From: Pseudarthrobacter defluvii
Lineage (GTDB): Bacteria; Actinomycetota; Actinomycetes; Actinomycetales; Micrococcaceae
Reading direction: 5' to 3'
Length of the DNA stretch: 64,000 bases
Assembly: GCF_030816725.1 (NCBI RefSeq)
Contig: NZ_JAUSYG010000001.1
Location: forward strand, 4,216,001 to 4,280,000
Positions 25,688-35,222 of the stretch are shown piece by piece. Positions within the stretch are counted from its first letter, which is position 1. Every line of letters begins with the position of its first letter. The notes beneath the pieces are model-generated. The model had not been told where the DNA came from, made no database searches, and was given only the letters and a program-made list of their open reading frames with translations. The position numbers were made by a program, and so were the translations under genes.

Positions 25688-25735
25688 GAAGTGAGGGCGG
25701 TGGCATCTTCATGGCTACCTCTTCGGAGTCCCTAT

Positions 25736-25757
25736 AAACTTCCGGAAGTTTCCGGAA
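25736..25757. promoter_or_regulatory. Xylan-regulon operator, deacetylase side
   Basis: TTCCGGAAGTTTCCGGAA (25740-25757) differs by one base from the site before the xylanase. It includes a 16-bp perfect palindrome AAACTTCCGGAAGTTT (25736-25751). Confidence 0.75.
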
Positions 25758-25824
25758 TGGGCTTAGCGTAGGTAGGCGGGCGTTGCCATGTCAAGGGTGT
25801 GAGGAGGCCGGCGGAAAAAAGCGA

Positions 25825-26853
25825 TCAGTGCCGGCTGGGCGCCGCGGTGCTTTCCCTGGTTACCAGCCTGGTGGCCAGTTCGACGCGCGGGCTTTCGACG
25901 CCCTCGCCCTGGAGCATCCTAAGAATGGTGCGGGCAGCGAGCTTGCCCATTTCTGCGAGTGGCTGCCGCACAGTGGTCAGTGGAGGAGACGCCCACCGGG
26001 CCTCCGGCAGGTCATCGAATCCCACAACGCTGACGTCCTCCGGTACGCGCAGCCCTTTTTGACGGACCGCCTCATACACGCCCAGCGCCATCTGGTCGCT
26101 GGCAGCAAACACGGCCGACGGAGGCTCTGCCAATTCAAGAAGCCTGCAGCCGGCGCGGAAGCCGGACTCGTAGTCGAAGTCCCCTTCCACTACGAGTGCA
26201 GGATCGTAGGCAACGCCGGCAGCATCAAGGCCTGCCCGGTAGCCATCGAGCCGGGCCCTGCTGCACCACAGGCCGGGTACGCCGGCAACGAAACCTATCC
26301 GCCGGTGGCCGAGCCCGGTGAGGTGCTCCGTGGCGCCTACGGCCCCGGTCCAGTTGGTGGCGCCGATCGTGGGTACCTCCAGGTCTGGAACCCCGGCGGG
26401 ATCGACCACGACAACGGGCAAGTCCAGGCGCTGCAGTTCCGCCCGCAGGAACGAGTCAAGGTCGGTAGTGACGAGTATGGCCCCGTCACTGGCCCTGGCG
26501 CTGACGTTGTCCAGCCATTGCCGGGTGGACGTTGAGCCTGTCCTGCGATGGATCGCGGAGACCACCGTGGATGCGCCGGCTTCGTTTGAAGCTTCCTCCA
26601 CGCCACGGATGATTTCAACGGCCCAGGGACTGTCCAGGTCATTGAAGACAAGGTCAATGAGTCCGGAACGTACGGCCGGGCGGACGCCCCTCCGCCGGTA
26701 ACCGTGGTCCCGCAACAGGATTTCCACCCGTTCACGGGTTCTCGGGGAAACGTCACTCCGGCCGTTAAGGACCCGGGAGACGGTGGGCACTGAAACACCG
26801 GCTTCCGCCGCAATATCCGAAATTGTGACTGCGGGGCGCTGGGTCTCGGGCAC
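25825..26853 (-). CDS. LacI-family repressor of the xylan genes
   Basis: 342 residues from GTG 26853, which has AGGAGG six bases upstream; the longer frame from 26937 lacks a ribosome site. HTH TISDIAAEAGVSVPTVSRVLNGRSDVSPRTRERVEILL, then the periplasmic-binding-like domain with VFAASDQMALGVYEA and VSVVGFDDLPEARWASPPLTTV. It lies between the deacetylase and xylanase genes. Both of these carry the TTCCGGAA-repeat operator, so it very probably represses them until a xylan-derived sugar is present. Confidence 0.92.
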   Translation of the reverse strand: MPETQRPAVTISDIAAEAGVSVPTVSRVLNGRSDVSPRTRERVEILLRDHGYRRRGVRPAVRSGLIDLVFNDLDSPWAVEIIRGVEEASNEAGASTVVSAIHRRTGSTSTRQWLDNVSARASDGAILVTTDLDSFLRAELQRLDLPVVVVDPAGVPDLEVPTIGATNWTGAVGATEHLTGLGHRRIGFVAGVPGLWCSRARLDGYRAGLDAAGVAYDPALVVEGDFDYESGFRAGCRLLELAEPPSAVFAASDQMALGVYEAVRQKGLRVPEDVSVVGFDDLPEARWASPPLTTVRQPLAEMGKLAARTILRMLQGEGVESPRVELATRLVTRESTAAPSRH

Positions 26854-26928
26854 GCATCTCCTCCTGCTTTCGCTGCAAGTATAGGCGTTCTCGCCTGGAC
26901 GCCGGCTTGAAACTTTCTTTGAAAACCC

Positions 26929-26988
26929 TTGACGCACACTCGGGAATCTTCCTACCGTTCAAGGCATGTATTCCGGAACTTTCCGGAA
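26929..26988 (+). promoter_or_regulatory. Xylanase promoter and operator
   Basis: -35 TTGACG (26929-26934), 18-bp spacer, -10 TACCGT (26953-26958), then TTCCGGAACTTTCCGGAA (26971-26988) just past the expected transcription start, a classic repression layout. Matches the deacetylase site except for one base. Confidence 0.75.
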
Positions 26989-27046
26989 CACATGAGACCG
27001 GCACTCACGCACGCCGGTCGACTCGTACCTCAAAGGAGAGCACTCA

Positions 27047-28213
27047 ATGAAGGTTGCCCAACTTGTCGCCGCCGCCGTGCTGGCGTCGACGTTTGTCCTC
27101 CCCACGGCGCTGCCGGCAGTTGCCGGGGAGAATGACAAGCCGCAGCCGCCGGGACTTGCAAAGCAGGACACCCTGCGGTGGGCCGCACCCAAGGACCTCC
27201 GGATCGGCACCGCAGTTGCCGGTGGAGGACACCATGAGACCATGCCGTACCCAAACCCCTTTACCTTTGACCAGCAGTACCGGGAGGTCCTGGGGTCGGA
27301 GTTCAGCTCGGTCTCACCCGAGAACCAGGCAAAATGGGAATTCATCCACCTCCAGCGCGACCAGTACCGGTTCGCCGAAATGGACGCGATTGTGGATTTC
27401 GCCCAGCAGCACGGCCAGGTTGTCCGCGGCCACACGCTGTTCTGGCACAGCCAGAATCCTGCCTGGCTGGAAAACGGCAGCTTCAGCAAGGAGGAACTGC
27501 GTTCCATCCTGAAGGACCACATCACCACCGTTGTTGGACGCTACGCGGGCAAGATCCAGCAATGGGACGTCGCGAATGAGATCTTGAACGGCGACGGCAC
27601 GCTCCGGACCACGGACAACATCTGGATCCGTGAACTTGGTCCGGAGATCATTGCGGATGCCTTCCGGTGGGCCCATGAAGCAGATCCCGCTGCCAAGCTC
27701 TTCTTCAATGACTATGGAGTGGAAAGCATCAATGCCAAGAGCACCGCATATGTGGGCCTTATCTCGAAGCTCCTGGCCCAGGGCGTCCAGGTGGATGGCT
27801 TCGCCGTACAGGGCCACCTCAGCACGCAGTACGGCTTCCCAGGAGACCTGCAGGCGAACCTTCAGCGCTTCGACGACCTCGGCCTGGAAACTGCCGTGAC
27901 CGAGATCGACGTCCGCATGAACATCGCTGCCGGGACCAAGCCCACTGAAGCGCAGTTGGCCAAACAGGCCAGCTACTACCAGCAGGCGCTGGAGGCGTGC
28001 CTGAATGTCGAGGACTGCAATTCCTTCACCATCTGGGGCTTCAACGACAAGTACTCATGGGTGCCGGTCTTCTTCAGCGGCCAGGGCGAGGCCACTGTGA
28101 TGTGGGAGGACTACACCCGGAAGCCTTCGTATTATGCACTGCAGTCCACCCTTCTCAAGGCGAACCCGGGAGGGGAACAGCGGGACGCCCACCACCCCGC
28201 CTACCAGCGGTAG
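27047..28213 (+). CDS. Secreted endo-1,4-beta-xylanase, GH10
   Basis: 388 residues, signal peptide to about residue 26 (PAVAGEN). One GH10 TIM barrel: NQAKWEFI, RGHTLFWHSQNPAW, acid/base E178 in WDVANE, and nucleophile E286 in TEIDVR; C-terminal WGFNDKYSWVP. It cleaves internal beta-1,4 bonds of xylan outside the cell by the retaining mechanism. No carbohydrate-binding module. AAAGGAGAG precedes the ATG. Divergent from the LacI gene; a strong terminator follows. Confidence 0.95.
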   Translation: MKVAQLVAAAVLASTFVLPTALPAVAGENDKPQPPGLAKQDTLRWAAPKDLRIGTAVAGGGHHETMPYPNPFTFDQQYREVLGSEFSSVSPENQAKWEFIHLQRDQYRFAEMDAIVDFAQQHGQVVRGHTLFWHSQNPAWLENGSFSKEELRSILKDHITTVVGRYAGKIQQWDVANEILNGDGTLRTTDNIWIRELGPEIIADAFRWAHEADPAAKLFFNDYGVESINAKSTAYVGLISKLLAQGVQVDGFAVQGHLSTQYGFPGDLQANLQRFDDLGLETAVTEIDVRMNIAAGTKPTEAQLAKQASYYQQALEACLNVEDCNSFTIWGFNDKYSWVPVFFSGQGEATVMWEDYTRKPSYYALQSTLLKANPGGEQRDAHHPAYQR

Positions 28214-28241
28214 CAGCCTGCTGAACACCGCCAAAAGCACT

Positions 28242-28270
28242 GCGGCCCGGACCATTTCGGTCCGGGCCGC
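28242..28270 (+). terminator. Terminator after the xylanase
   Basis: Perfect 12-base arms GCGGCCCGGACC and GGTCCGGGCCGC with a five-base loop, flanked by a further AACACCG/CGGTGTT pairing (28223-28229, 28270-28276). Confidence 0.85.
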
Positions 28271-28290
28271 GGTGTTCCACGCCCATCAAT

Positions 28291-29478
28291 TCACATGGCC
28301 GGCGTTCGCTCGAGGTTGAAGTAGGACCTGGCGTCCGGCGGCCGGATGTCCGCCACCACGTCGCTGAAGATCCGCATGGGATGCGGCGTGAAGGGATGCT
28401 CGGCGATGGCGTCGAAGTCCAGTTCGATGCCCAAACCCACCCCTTCCGGGATCATGACGTCACCCTCCGCCGTCAGCTGGAGTCGCTCAGTCGAGATCTC
28501 GCTCCGCCAAGGCACATCCGTGGCCATGATCTCCAGGTAGCGGAAGTTGGGCAGCGTGGCACCCAGTTGCAGGGTCGCCGCGGTACTGAGGGGCCCGCTG
28601 GGATTGTGGGGTGCAAACGGAACGTAATGCGCCGCTGCCAGCGTCGAAATGAACGACAATTCCAGCAGCCCCCCGGCATGGGTGACGTCTGGCTGGATGT
28701 AATCTACTGCGTTGCGCGCAAGCGCGGGGATGAAGGTGTTCCGGCCCATCCACCGCTCCCCTGCCGCGATCGGGACCGGGGATTTTGACCGCACCTCGAT
28801 AAGAGCATCAAGACCGTCAGGCGGGCAGGGTTCTTCGAAGAACACTGGCTGGAACTGTTCAATCTCCCGGGCCACCCGGATGGACGTAGGAACATCGAAG
28901 CGCCCGTGCCCTTCGATGAACAGCTCGATGTCATCACCGACCGCATCCCGAACGGCCGCCACGGGCTCCAGCATCCGCCGCAGGTCCCGTGGCTCCAGGA
29001 TGAGGTCCGCCGCCTCGAACGGATCCCATTTCAGTCCCCGGAAGCCCTGGGCAACCGTCTGGACGGCAGCCTCGGCGAACTCCTCCGGGGTTCTGGCCCC
29101 GGAAAACCAACCGTTGGCGTAGGCCCGGACCCGGTCGCGGACCTGCCCGCCAAGCATGCGGTGGACGGGGACTCCCAGTGCACGTGCCGAGACATCCCAC
29201 ATGGCCATTTCAAGGGCGCTGAGGGCGGTCGTTGATATGGGTCCGCCACGCCAGTACGCGTCCCGGTTCACTTCGTAGATGGTTTGAGTGATGCGGGTTG
29301 GGTCCTTGCCCCGTACTGCGTCGGCAAGGACGGCCACGGCGCCCCGGACCGCATGCTCCTGGCCTTCGAGGGTCGCCTCCGCTATTCCAGTGAGGCCCTC
29401 ATCAGTGGTCAGCCGGACGAAGATGAGGTTGGTCCGGTAGAAGTCCACGACCACGGTGTCGAGGTTGGTGATTTTCAT
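28291..29478 (-). CDS. Enolase-superfamily acid-sugar dehydratase (DgoD-like)
   Basis: 395 residues of the mandelate racemase subgroup. Capping domain first, then the barrel with metal ligands E189 (in FIEGHGR, H191 acting as acid), E215/E216 (FFEEP), E241 (AAGER) and a second histidine H291 (APHNPSGP). This E-x-H-G-R plus late His layout resembles galactonate-dehydratase types, which turn aldonic acids into 2-keto-3-deoxy acids. It follows the LacI gene by 41 bp on the same strand. The specific acid sugar cannot be told. Confidence 0.87.
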   Translation of the reverse strand: MKITNLDTVVVDFYRTNLIFVRLTTDEGLTGIAEATLEGQEHAVRGAVAVLADAVRGKDPTRITQTIYEVNRDAYWRGGPISTTALSALEMAMWDVSARALGVPVHRMLGGQVRDRVRAYANGWFSGARTPEEFAEAAVQTVAQGFRGLKWDPFEAADLILEPRDLRRMLEPVAAVRDAVGDDIELFIEGHGRFDVPTSIRVAREIEQFQPVFFEEPCPPDGLDALIEVRSKSPVPIAAGERWMGRNTFIPALARNAVDYIQPDVTHAGGLLELSFISTLAAAHYVPFAPHNPSGPLSTAATLQLGATLPNFRYLEIMATDVPWRSEISTERLQLTAEGDVMIPEGVGLGIELDFDAIAEHPFTPHPMRIFSDVVADIRPPDARSYFNLERTPAM

Positions 29479-29519
29479 GGGATGTCTTTCATGAACGGCT
29501 TGGGTGCCGGCGAGGTCAG

Positions 29520-30563
29520 TCAGGCCGCTGGCGGGGCGGTGGATTCACGGACGATGACCTGGGTGGCCAACTCCACGCGGTGGGAATCCAAGACCTCACC
29601 CTGGGCCTGGCGCAGGAGAGACCTCAGGGCGGCCCGGCCCATCTCTTCAAGAGGTTGTGACACCGAGCTCAGCGATGGCACCGATTGCTCACCCTGGTTG
29701 GTGCCGTCAAAACCGATGATGCTGATGTCCTCCGGAACCCTGATCCCGTGGTGCCGCGCTTCGCTGAGGACACCCAAGGCGATGGCATCGCTGCCTGCGA
29801 AGATGGCCGTGGGAAGGGCATCAAGCTTCAGCAGCTCCCTGAATCCGATGACGCCGCTTTCGGTCCGGAACCGCCCGCCGGAGACGATGTACCGGGGGTC
29901 CACCTTGATGCCTTGAGCCATCAGGGCTGCCATATACCCGTGAAGCCGGGCCTGGTTGCATTCGGCGCCCTCAATCCCGCCGATGTAGGCAATGCGCCGG
30001 TGCCCCAGTCCCAACAGATGTTCGGTGGCCGCCTTGCCACCCGCCCAGTTGGTCGCTCCCACGCTGACGACGTCGGCCGAAGGCGGGTTCAGCGGGTCGA
30101 TCACCACAACCGGGATGTGGCGGCGGCGGAAGGCATGCAGTTGGACCTCGCTGAACGCGGACGTCACCACGATCATCCCCGCCCTGCCCTCTTCGAGCAT
30201 GCGCTGGGCACGGCGCTCCGGGGTATGGCGGCCAGGGGTCGATTGACCAGTCACGCTCACCAGGATTTCGACGTCGGCAGCGGCTGCGAACTGCAGTATG
30301 CCGTTGAGGACCTGGATGGTGTAGGCGGAATCCAGCACGTCAATAACCACTTCAACCACGGTCGCGCTTTCGGCAGCAGCCCTGCGCTGCACGGGCGACT
30401 GGTAGCCCGCCTGCTCCAGCACCGCAAGAATCCGCGCCCTGGTTTCCGGCGCTACGTCGTCACGGCCGTTCACCACCTTGGAGACGGTCGGCGCGGAGAC
30501 CCCCGCCTGCCTGGCCACGGTGGCGAGCGTGGGTTTCGCACGCTCCGGCAATTTGGTTGTCAT
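29520..30563 (-). CDS. LacI-family regulator of the sugar ABC locus
   Basis: 347 residues: HTH PTLATVARQAGVSAPTVSKVVNGRDDVAPETRARILAVLEQAGYQ followed by a periplasmic-binding-like ligand domain (FAGSDAIALGVLSEA, ISIIGFDGTNQGEQSVPSLSSV). First gene of a pair with the DgoD-like dehydratase, divergent from the sugar importer. A TTCGAA-containing palindrome lies directly before its start (30566-30583) and a better copy sits in front of the importer (30727-30746), indicating autoregulation plus control of the importer. Confidence 0.93.
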   Translation of the reverse strand: MTTKLPERAKPTLATVARQAGVSAPTVSKVVNGRDDVAPETRARILAVLEQAGYQSPVQRRAAAESATVVEVVIDVLDSAYTIQVLNGILQFAAAADVEILVSVTGQSTPGRHTPERRAQRMLEEGRAGMIVVTSAFSEVQLHAFRRRHIPVVVIDPLNPPSADVVSVGATNWAGGKAATEHLLGLGHRRIAYIGGIEGAECNQARLHGYMAALMAQGIKVDPRYIVSGGRFRTESGVIGFRELLKLDALPTAIFAGSDAIALGVLSEARHHGIRVPEDISIIGFDGTNQGEQSVPSLSSVSQPLEEMGRAALRSLLRQAQGEVLDSHRVELATQVIVRESTAPPAA

Positions 30564-30565
30564 GG

Positions 30566-30583
30566 GTTCGCAATCTTTCGAAG
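30566..30583 (-). promoter_or_regulatory. LacI operator, autoregulatory copy
   Basis: Minus strand CTTCGAAAGATTGCGAAC matches 14 of 18 positions of the importer operator GTTCGAAATGTTTCGAAC; it overlaps the ribosome-site region of the lacI gene. Confidence 0.6.
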
Positions 30584-30676
30584 ATGAGAGGTGCCTTCAT
30601 TCTGTAGAAGAGATGTTTTCGCCGTCAAGCACAGCCCGCAGGAACGCGGTTTTCAGAAAATATCCTCTACGATCCC

Positions 30677-30746
30677 TTGACTCCGGGGATTTTTAGAGCT
30701 TTAGTTTACACCGTGACTTATATCACCGTTCGAAATGTTTCGAACG
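30677..30746 (+). promoter_or_regulatory. Sugar ABC operon promoter and operator
   Basis: -35 TTGACT (30677-30682), 17-bp spacer, -10 TTTAGT (30700-30705). Downstream at 30727-30746 is a palindrome with perfect 9-base arms CGTTCGAAA and TTTCGAACG two bases apart, placed to block elongation or clearance. Confidence 0.75.
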
Positions 30747-30799
30747 ATCGTCGGAGCAAACGCCCCGTACCTCGACAGCAAATTCACAATGGAGAAGCA

Positions 30800-32128
30800 A
30801 TGAAGCAACCCCAGACCTCACGGCGCTCTTTCCTCGCCCTCGCTGCCCTTACTCCCTTTGCCGTTGCCGCAACCTCTGCCTGTGGGACGTCAGGCCCGGG
30901 TGCCTCAAGCAGCGGAGGGGGAGCCAGCATGTGGTACCTGTCGGGCGAGCCGAACCAGACCACCATGCAGAAGGCTGTCGATGCCTTCAACTCGGCCAAC
31001 TCCGCCGACAAGATTTCAGTCACCTACTTCCAGAATGACGCGTACAAGACCAAGATCAAGACCGCGATCGGCGCCAACCAGGCGCCCACCATCATCTACG
31101 GCTGGGGTGGCGGCGGCCTGAAGACCTACGCCGAGGCCAACCAGGTTGACGACCTGACCAGCTGGTTTGAGCAGAACCCGGACCTGAAGAAGAAGTTCTT
31201 TCCCTCCGTGTTTGGCGCAGCTACCGTCAATGGCAAGATCTACGCTCTCCCCAACCAGTACGTAGCCCCGATCGTCCTGTTCTACAACAAGGAGCTCTTC
31301 CAGAAGGCCGGCGTCCAGCCACCCAAGACCTGGGACGACGTCATGTCGCTGGTCAAGACCTTCAATGGCATGGGTGTGGCCCCCTTCTCCCTGGGCGGCC
31401 AGTCGCGCTGGACCTCCATGATGTGGCTTGAATACCTGCTGGACCGCATCGGCGGACCCGATGTGTTCAAGGCGATCTTCGAAGGCAAGCCCAATGCCTG
31501 GATGGATCCCGCGGTGATCGAAACCGGCACCAAGGTCCAGGAACTGGTCTCCGCTGATGGCTTCATCAAGGGCTTCTCCTCCATCACCGCGGACTCCCAG
31601 GCCGACCAGGCCCTGCTGTTCTCCGGCAAGGCAGCCATGATGCTGCATGGTTCCTGGACCTACGGGGCCATGAAGAAGGCTGGCCAGAACTTCGTCCAGG
31701 ACGGCAAACTGGGCTTTGTCCCGTTCCCCACCGTTGCCGGCGGCAAGGGCGACCCCAAGAATGGGGTAGGCAACCCTGCCCAGTACATGTCCATCTCCTC
31801 GAAGGCCAGCGACAAGGAAAAGGAGTCCGCCAAGAAGTTCTTCAAGGATGGCATCCTCACCGAGGCCGTGATCGATGCCTACATCAAGTCCGGTTCCGTG
31901 CCCATCGTCAACGGCATCGAAGACAAGCTGAACACCTCCGAGGACAAGGAGTTCCTGAACTTCGTTTACGACATGGCAAAGAACGCGCCGAACTTCCAGC
32001 AGTCCTGGGACCAGGCGCTGAGCCCCACCGCAGCCGAGGCCCTGCTGAACAACATCGACCAGCTGTTCCTGAAGTCGATCACGCCGCAGCAGTTCGCCGA
32101 GAATATGAACGGCACCCTCGGGAAATGA
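30800..32128 (+). CDS. Sugar ABC transporter substrate-binding lipoprotein
   Basis: 442 residues from ATG 30800 (GGAGAAGCA upstream). The signal has twin arginines (SRRSFLALAALTPF) and a lipobox cysteine (SAC near 27), so export may use Tat. SBP_bac_1-type fold: YALPNQYVAPIVLFYNKELFQKAGVQPPKTWDDVM and KAAMMLHGSWTYGAMKK. It delivers a mono- or oligosaccharide or glycoside to the two permeases that follow. No ATPase gene is present; a shared MsmK-type ATPase elsewhere must serve it. Confidence 0.93.
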   Translation: MKQPQTSRRSFLALAALTPFAVAATSACGTSGPGASSSGGGASMWYLSGEPNQTTMQKAVDAFNSANSADKISVTYFQNDAYKTKIKTAIGANQAPTIIYGWGGGGLKTYAEANQVDDLTSWFEQNPDLKKKFFPSVFGAATVNGKIYALPNQYVAPIVLFYNKELFQKAGVQPPKTWDDVMSLVKTFNGMGVAPFSLGGQSRWTSMMWLEYLLDRIGGPDVFKAIFEGKPNAWMDPAVIETGTKVQELVSADGFIKGFSSITADSQADQALLFSGKAAMMLHGSWTYGAMKKAGQNFVQDGKLGFVPFPTVAGGKGDPKNGVGNPAQYMSISSKASDKEKESAKKFFKDGILTEAVIDAYIKSGSVPIVNGIEDKLNTSEDKEFLNFVYDMAKNAPNFQQSWDQALSPTAAEALLNNIDQLFLKSITPQQFAENMNGTLGK

Positions 32129-33060
32129 GTAACGCTGTTTCCACGGGACCGCGGGGCGCCGTCAGCCTAAAGGATTCCAAGCAGACCGAGCAGCGCAAGG
32201 CCGCGCTGGCGTGGCTGACGGTGCCCGCCCTGTTCTTCTTCCTGGTGTTCGCCGTCATCCCGCTGGCCGGCGTGCTCATCCTGAGCTTCGCCAGCTGGGA
32301 CGGAATCGGCGCCATCGGGGCGGCGGGCCTGGACAACTGGTTCTCCGTGCTGGCGGATCCCGGACTGTACAACGCCTTGGGCCTGACCTTCCTGATCATG
32401 ATCGTCTCGTGGCTGGTCCAGACGCCCATCAGCCTGCTGCTGGGCGTCTTCACCGCGGGAAGCCAGCGGTACCGGGCAGTCCTCGCGGTCCTGTACTTCC
32501 TGCCCCTGCTGTTGTCCTCCGCCGCTGTCGCCATTGCCTTCAAGGCACTGCTGGATCCCAACTTCGGGCTGGCAACCGGCCTGGGCCTGCCGTTCCTTGC
32601 CCAGGACTGGCTGGGTGTCCCGCAGTTGGCAATCGGCCTGGTCGTCTTCGTCATCGCCTGGCAGTTCGTGCCGTTCCACACACTCATCTACCAAGGTGGC
32701 GTCCGCCAGATCCCCAAGTCGCTGTACGAGGCCGCCCAGATCGATGGGGCCGGGACCATAAAGCAGTTCTTCCACATCACCCTTCCGCAGCTGAAGTACA
32801 CGATCATCACATCCTCCACGCTGATGGTGGTCGGTTCGCTGACCTACTTCGACCTGATTTTCGTCCTCACTGGCGGCGGACCGGGAAACTCCACCCGGAT
32901 CCTGGCCCTGGATATGTACCTGCGGGGCTTCCGCGCCAACCTCATGGGCCCGGCCAGCGTCATCGCGGTCATTCTCGTCATTATCGGCCTTGCACTCGCC
33001 TTGTTCCTCCAGCGCCTTGGAGGCAAGGACAAGCAGGGCAGCCAATTGGAAGGTTTGTAG
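32125..33060 (+). CDS. Sugar ABC transporter permease 1 (MalF/UgpA-like)
   Basis: 311 residues, six helices. The start overlaps the binding-protein stop by 4 bp (ATGA). EAA-type coupling loop YEAAQIDGAGTIKQFFHITLPQLKYTI and GGPGNSTRILALDMYLRGF are typical CUT1 features. It pairs with the next permease. Confidence 0.94.
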   Translation: MSNAVSTGPRGAVSLKDSKQTEQRKAALAWLTVPALFFFLVFAVIPLAGVLILSFASWDGIGAIGAAGLDNWFSVLADPGLYNALGLTFLIMIVSWLVQTPISLLLGVFTAGSQRYRAVLAVLYFLPLLLSSAAVAIAFKALLDPNFGLATGLGLPFLAQDWLGVPQLAIGLVVFVIAWQFVPFHTLIYQGGVRQIPKSLYEAAQIDGAGTIKQFFHITLPQLKYTIITSSTLMVVGSLTYFDLIFVLTGGGPGNSTRILALDMYLRGFRANLMGPASVIAVILVIIGLALALFLQRLGGKDKQGSQLEGL

Positions 33061-33061
33061 G

Positions 33062-33967
33062 GTGAGTACCGTCCTGAAAAGCAATACCCAGGAAGCCCGC
33101 GACGGGTCGTCCGGCCGCCCAGCGCCCGCCAAGCGGCGGCTCGGTTCACGGCTGGGCCGGCTGAACATCCCCGGCGGGCTGGGCGGCTGGATCTGGCTCG
33201 CCATCATTATTCTGCCCATCTACTATGTGGTCATTACCAGCCTCAAGACGCAGGCGGGCTACTTCGGACAGAACCCACTGGCGCTGCCCACTTCACCCAC
33301 GCTGGAAAATTACCAGCTGGTGCTCGAGAAGGACTTCGCAACATACTTCATGAACAGCGCCATCGTGACGCTGGGTTCGGTGATCCCCACGGTGCTGATT
33401 TCCTTCATGGCTTCGTTCGCGATCGTCCGCGGCAGTGGGAAGTTCCTCAAGCTGGTCAACGGCATGTTCCTCATGGGGCTGGCCATCCCGCTGCAGGCCA
33501 CGATCATCCCCATCTACCTGATGATCATCCGGCTCAACCTGTATGACAGCCTGCTCGCTCTCATGCTGCCGTCCATCGCCTTTGCCATCCCGCTGACGGT
33601 GCTGATCCTGTCAAACTTCATCCGCGACGTTCCGAACGAACTGTTCGAGTCCATGCGGCTGGACGGCTGCAGCGAATGGCAGACCATGTGGCGGCTGGCC
33701 CTGCCCCTCACCCGCCCGGCCATCGTGACCGTTGCCATTTACAACGGCCTGCACGTCTGGAACGGGTTCCTGCTTCCGCTGGTCCTCACCCAGAGCCCCG
33801 GCCTGCGCGTCCTGCCCCTGGGCCTGTGGACCTTCCAGGGCGAGTTCAGCGTCAACATCCCCGCCGTGCTCGCCTCCGTCATGCTCAGCACCCTGCCCAT
33901 CCTGGTGCTTTACGTCATCGGCCGGCGCCAGCTGCTCGCCGGCCTGACCGCCGGCTTCAGCAAGTAA
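33062..33967 (+). CDS. Sugar ABC transporter permease 2 (MalG/UgpE-like)
   Basis: 301 residues from GTG 33062, one base after the previous stop; the longer frame is a shadow of permease 1. Six helices, ILPIYYVVITSLKTQAGYF at the first, and the coupling loop ESMRLDGCSEWQTMWRLALPLTRPA before the last helices. It completes the CUT1 translocation pore. Confidence 0.94.
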   Translation: MSTVLKSNTQEARDGSSGRPAPAKRRLGSRLGRLNIPGGLGGWIWLAIIILPIYYVVITSLKTQAGYFGQNPLALPTSPTLENYQLVLEKDFATYFMNSAIVTLGSVIPTVLISFMASFAIVRGSGKFLKLVNGMFLMGLAIPLQATIIPIYLMIIRLNLYDSLLALMLPSIAFAIPLTVLILSNFIRDVPNELFESMRLDGCSEWQTMWRLALPLTRPAIVTVAIYNGLHVWNGFLLPLVLTQSPGLRVLPLGLWTFQGEFSVNIPAVLASVMLSTLPILVLYVIGRRQLLAGLTAGFSK

Positions 33968-33997
33968 CGCCCGGGATCTCCAGAAAGGACTTTCAAC

Positions 33998-35188
33998 ATG
34001 ACCACCCCGAAACCCCTGCGGGTCGGCATGGTGGGCTACGCCTTCATGGGCGCCGCCCACTCCCACGCCTGGCGCACCGCACCACGGTTCTTCGACCTGC
34101 CGCTGCAGCCGCAGCTCACCGCGGTGGCCGGCAGGAATGCCGAGGGCGTCCGCGCTGCTGCGGACAAACTCGGCTGGGACTCGGTTGAGACCGACTGGCG
34201 CCACCTGATCGAGCGTGACGACATCGACCTCATCGACATCTGCACGCCCGGCAACACCCACGCCGAGATTGCCATCGCCGCCCTCGAAGCCGGCAAGCAC
34301 GTGCTGTGCGAAAAGCCCCTGGCCAACTCCGTGGAGGAAGCCGAACGGATGACCCTCGCCGCGGAGACGGCCGCGAAGAACGGCGTCCTCTCCATGTGCG
34401 GCTTCAGCTACCGGCGCACCCCCGCGCTGGCGCTGGCCAAGCGGTTCGTGGAACAGGGCCGGCTCGGGGAGATCCGGCACATCCGCGCGCAGTACCTGCA
34501 GGACTGGCTCACCGATGCCAACGCCCCGATGACCTGGCGGCTGGACAAGAGCAAGTCCGGTTCCGGCTCACTGGGTGACATAGGTGCACACAGCATCGAC
34601 GCGGCGCAGTGGGTCACGGGCCTGAACATCAGCGGGGTGTCGGCGCTGCTCGAAACCTTTGTCCCGGAACGCCCGCTGGCCGGTGACCTGGTGGGCCTGG
34701 GCGGCCACGGCGACCTCAGCAGCGACGCCCCGCGCGGGCAAGTCACCGTGGATGATGCGGCCATCTTCAGCGCAAAGTTCGACGGCGGCACGGCCGCAGG
34801 TGCAATCGGCGTCTTTGAAGCAACGCGCTACGCGCTGGGCAGGAAGAATGCCATGCGGCTGGAGGTCAACGGCACCAAGGGTTCCCTGGCTTTTGATTTT
34901 GAGGACATGAACGTCCTGTCCTTCTATGATGCGGCGGAATCCCCCGACGCCGGCTTCCGCCGGATCTTCGTGACCGAGCCCGAGCACCCTTATGTGGGGA
35001 ACTGGTGGCCCACCGGCCACGGCCTGGGGTACGAGCACGGCTTCACGCACCAGGTGGTGGACCTGGTCACGGCCATCGGTGAAGGACGCCAGCCCGAACC
35101 GTCCTTCGCAGACGCGCTGCAGGTGCAGCGGGTTTTGGCCGCCGTGGAGTCCAGTGCCGCGAACTCCAGCCAGTGGCAAAAAGTCTGA
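33998..35188 (+). CDS. Gfo/Idh/MocA oxidoreductase (sugar oxidation candidate 1)
   Basis: 396 residues: [18 protein letters not shown] nucleotide-binding start, CEKPLANS with catalytic Lys, and [19 protein letters not shown] with the His of the active site. The long C-terminal half (to [22 protein letters not shown]) is typical of glycoside- or inositol-active members. Thirty bp after permease 2, RBS AGAAAGGAC. With a TIM-barrel isomerase, a ThuA protein and a second dehydrogenase downstream, it may oxidise the imported sugar, possibly at C3; this is inference. Confidence 0.9.
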   Translation: MTTPKPLRVGMVGYAFMGAAHSHAWRTAPRFFDLPLQPQLTAVAGRNAEGVRAAADKLGWDSVETDWRHLIERDDIDLIDICTPGNTHAEIAIAALEAGKHVLCEKPLANSVEEAERMTLAAETAAKNGVLSMCGFSYRRTPALALAKRFVEQGRLGEIRHIRAQYLQDWLTDANAPMTWRLDKSKSGSGSLGDIGAHSIDAAQWVTGLNISGVSALLETFVPERPLAGDLVGLGGHGDLSSDAPRGQVTVDDAAIFSAKFDGGTAAGAIGVFEATRYALGRKNAMRLEVNGTKGSLAFDFEDMNVLSFYDAAESPDAGFRRIFVTEPEHPYVGNWWPTGHGLGYEHGFTHQVVDLVTAIGEGRQPEPSFADALQVQRVLAAVESSAANSSQWQKV

Positions 35189-35222
35189 GCAACGTACGGC
35201 TTCGATCGATCTAGGAACTGAC

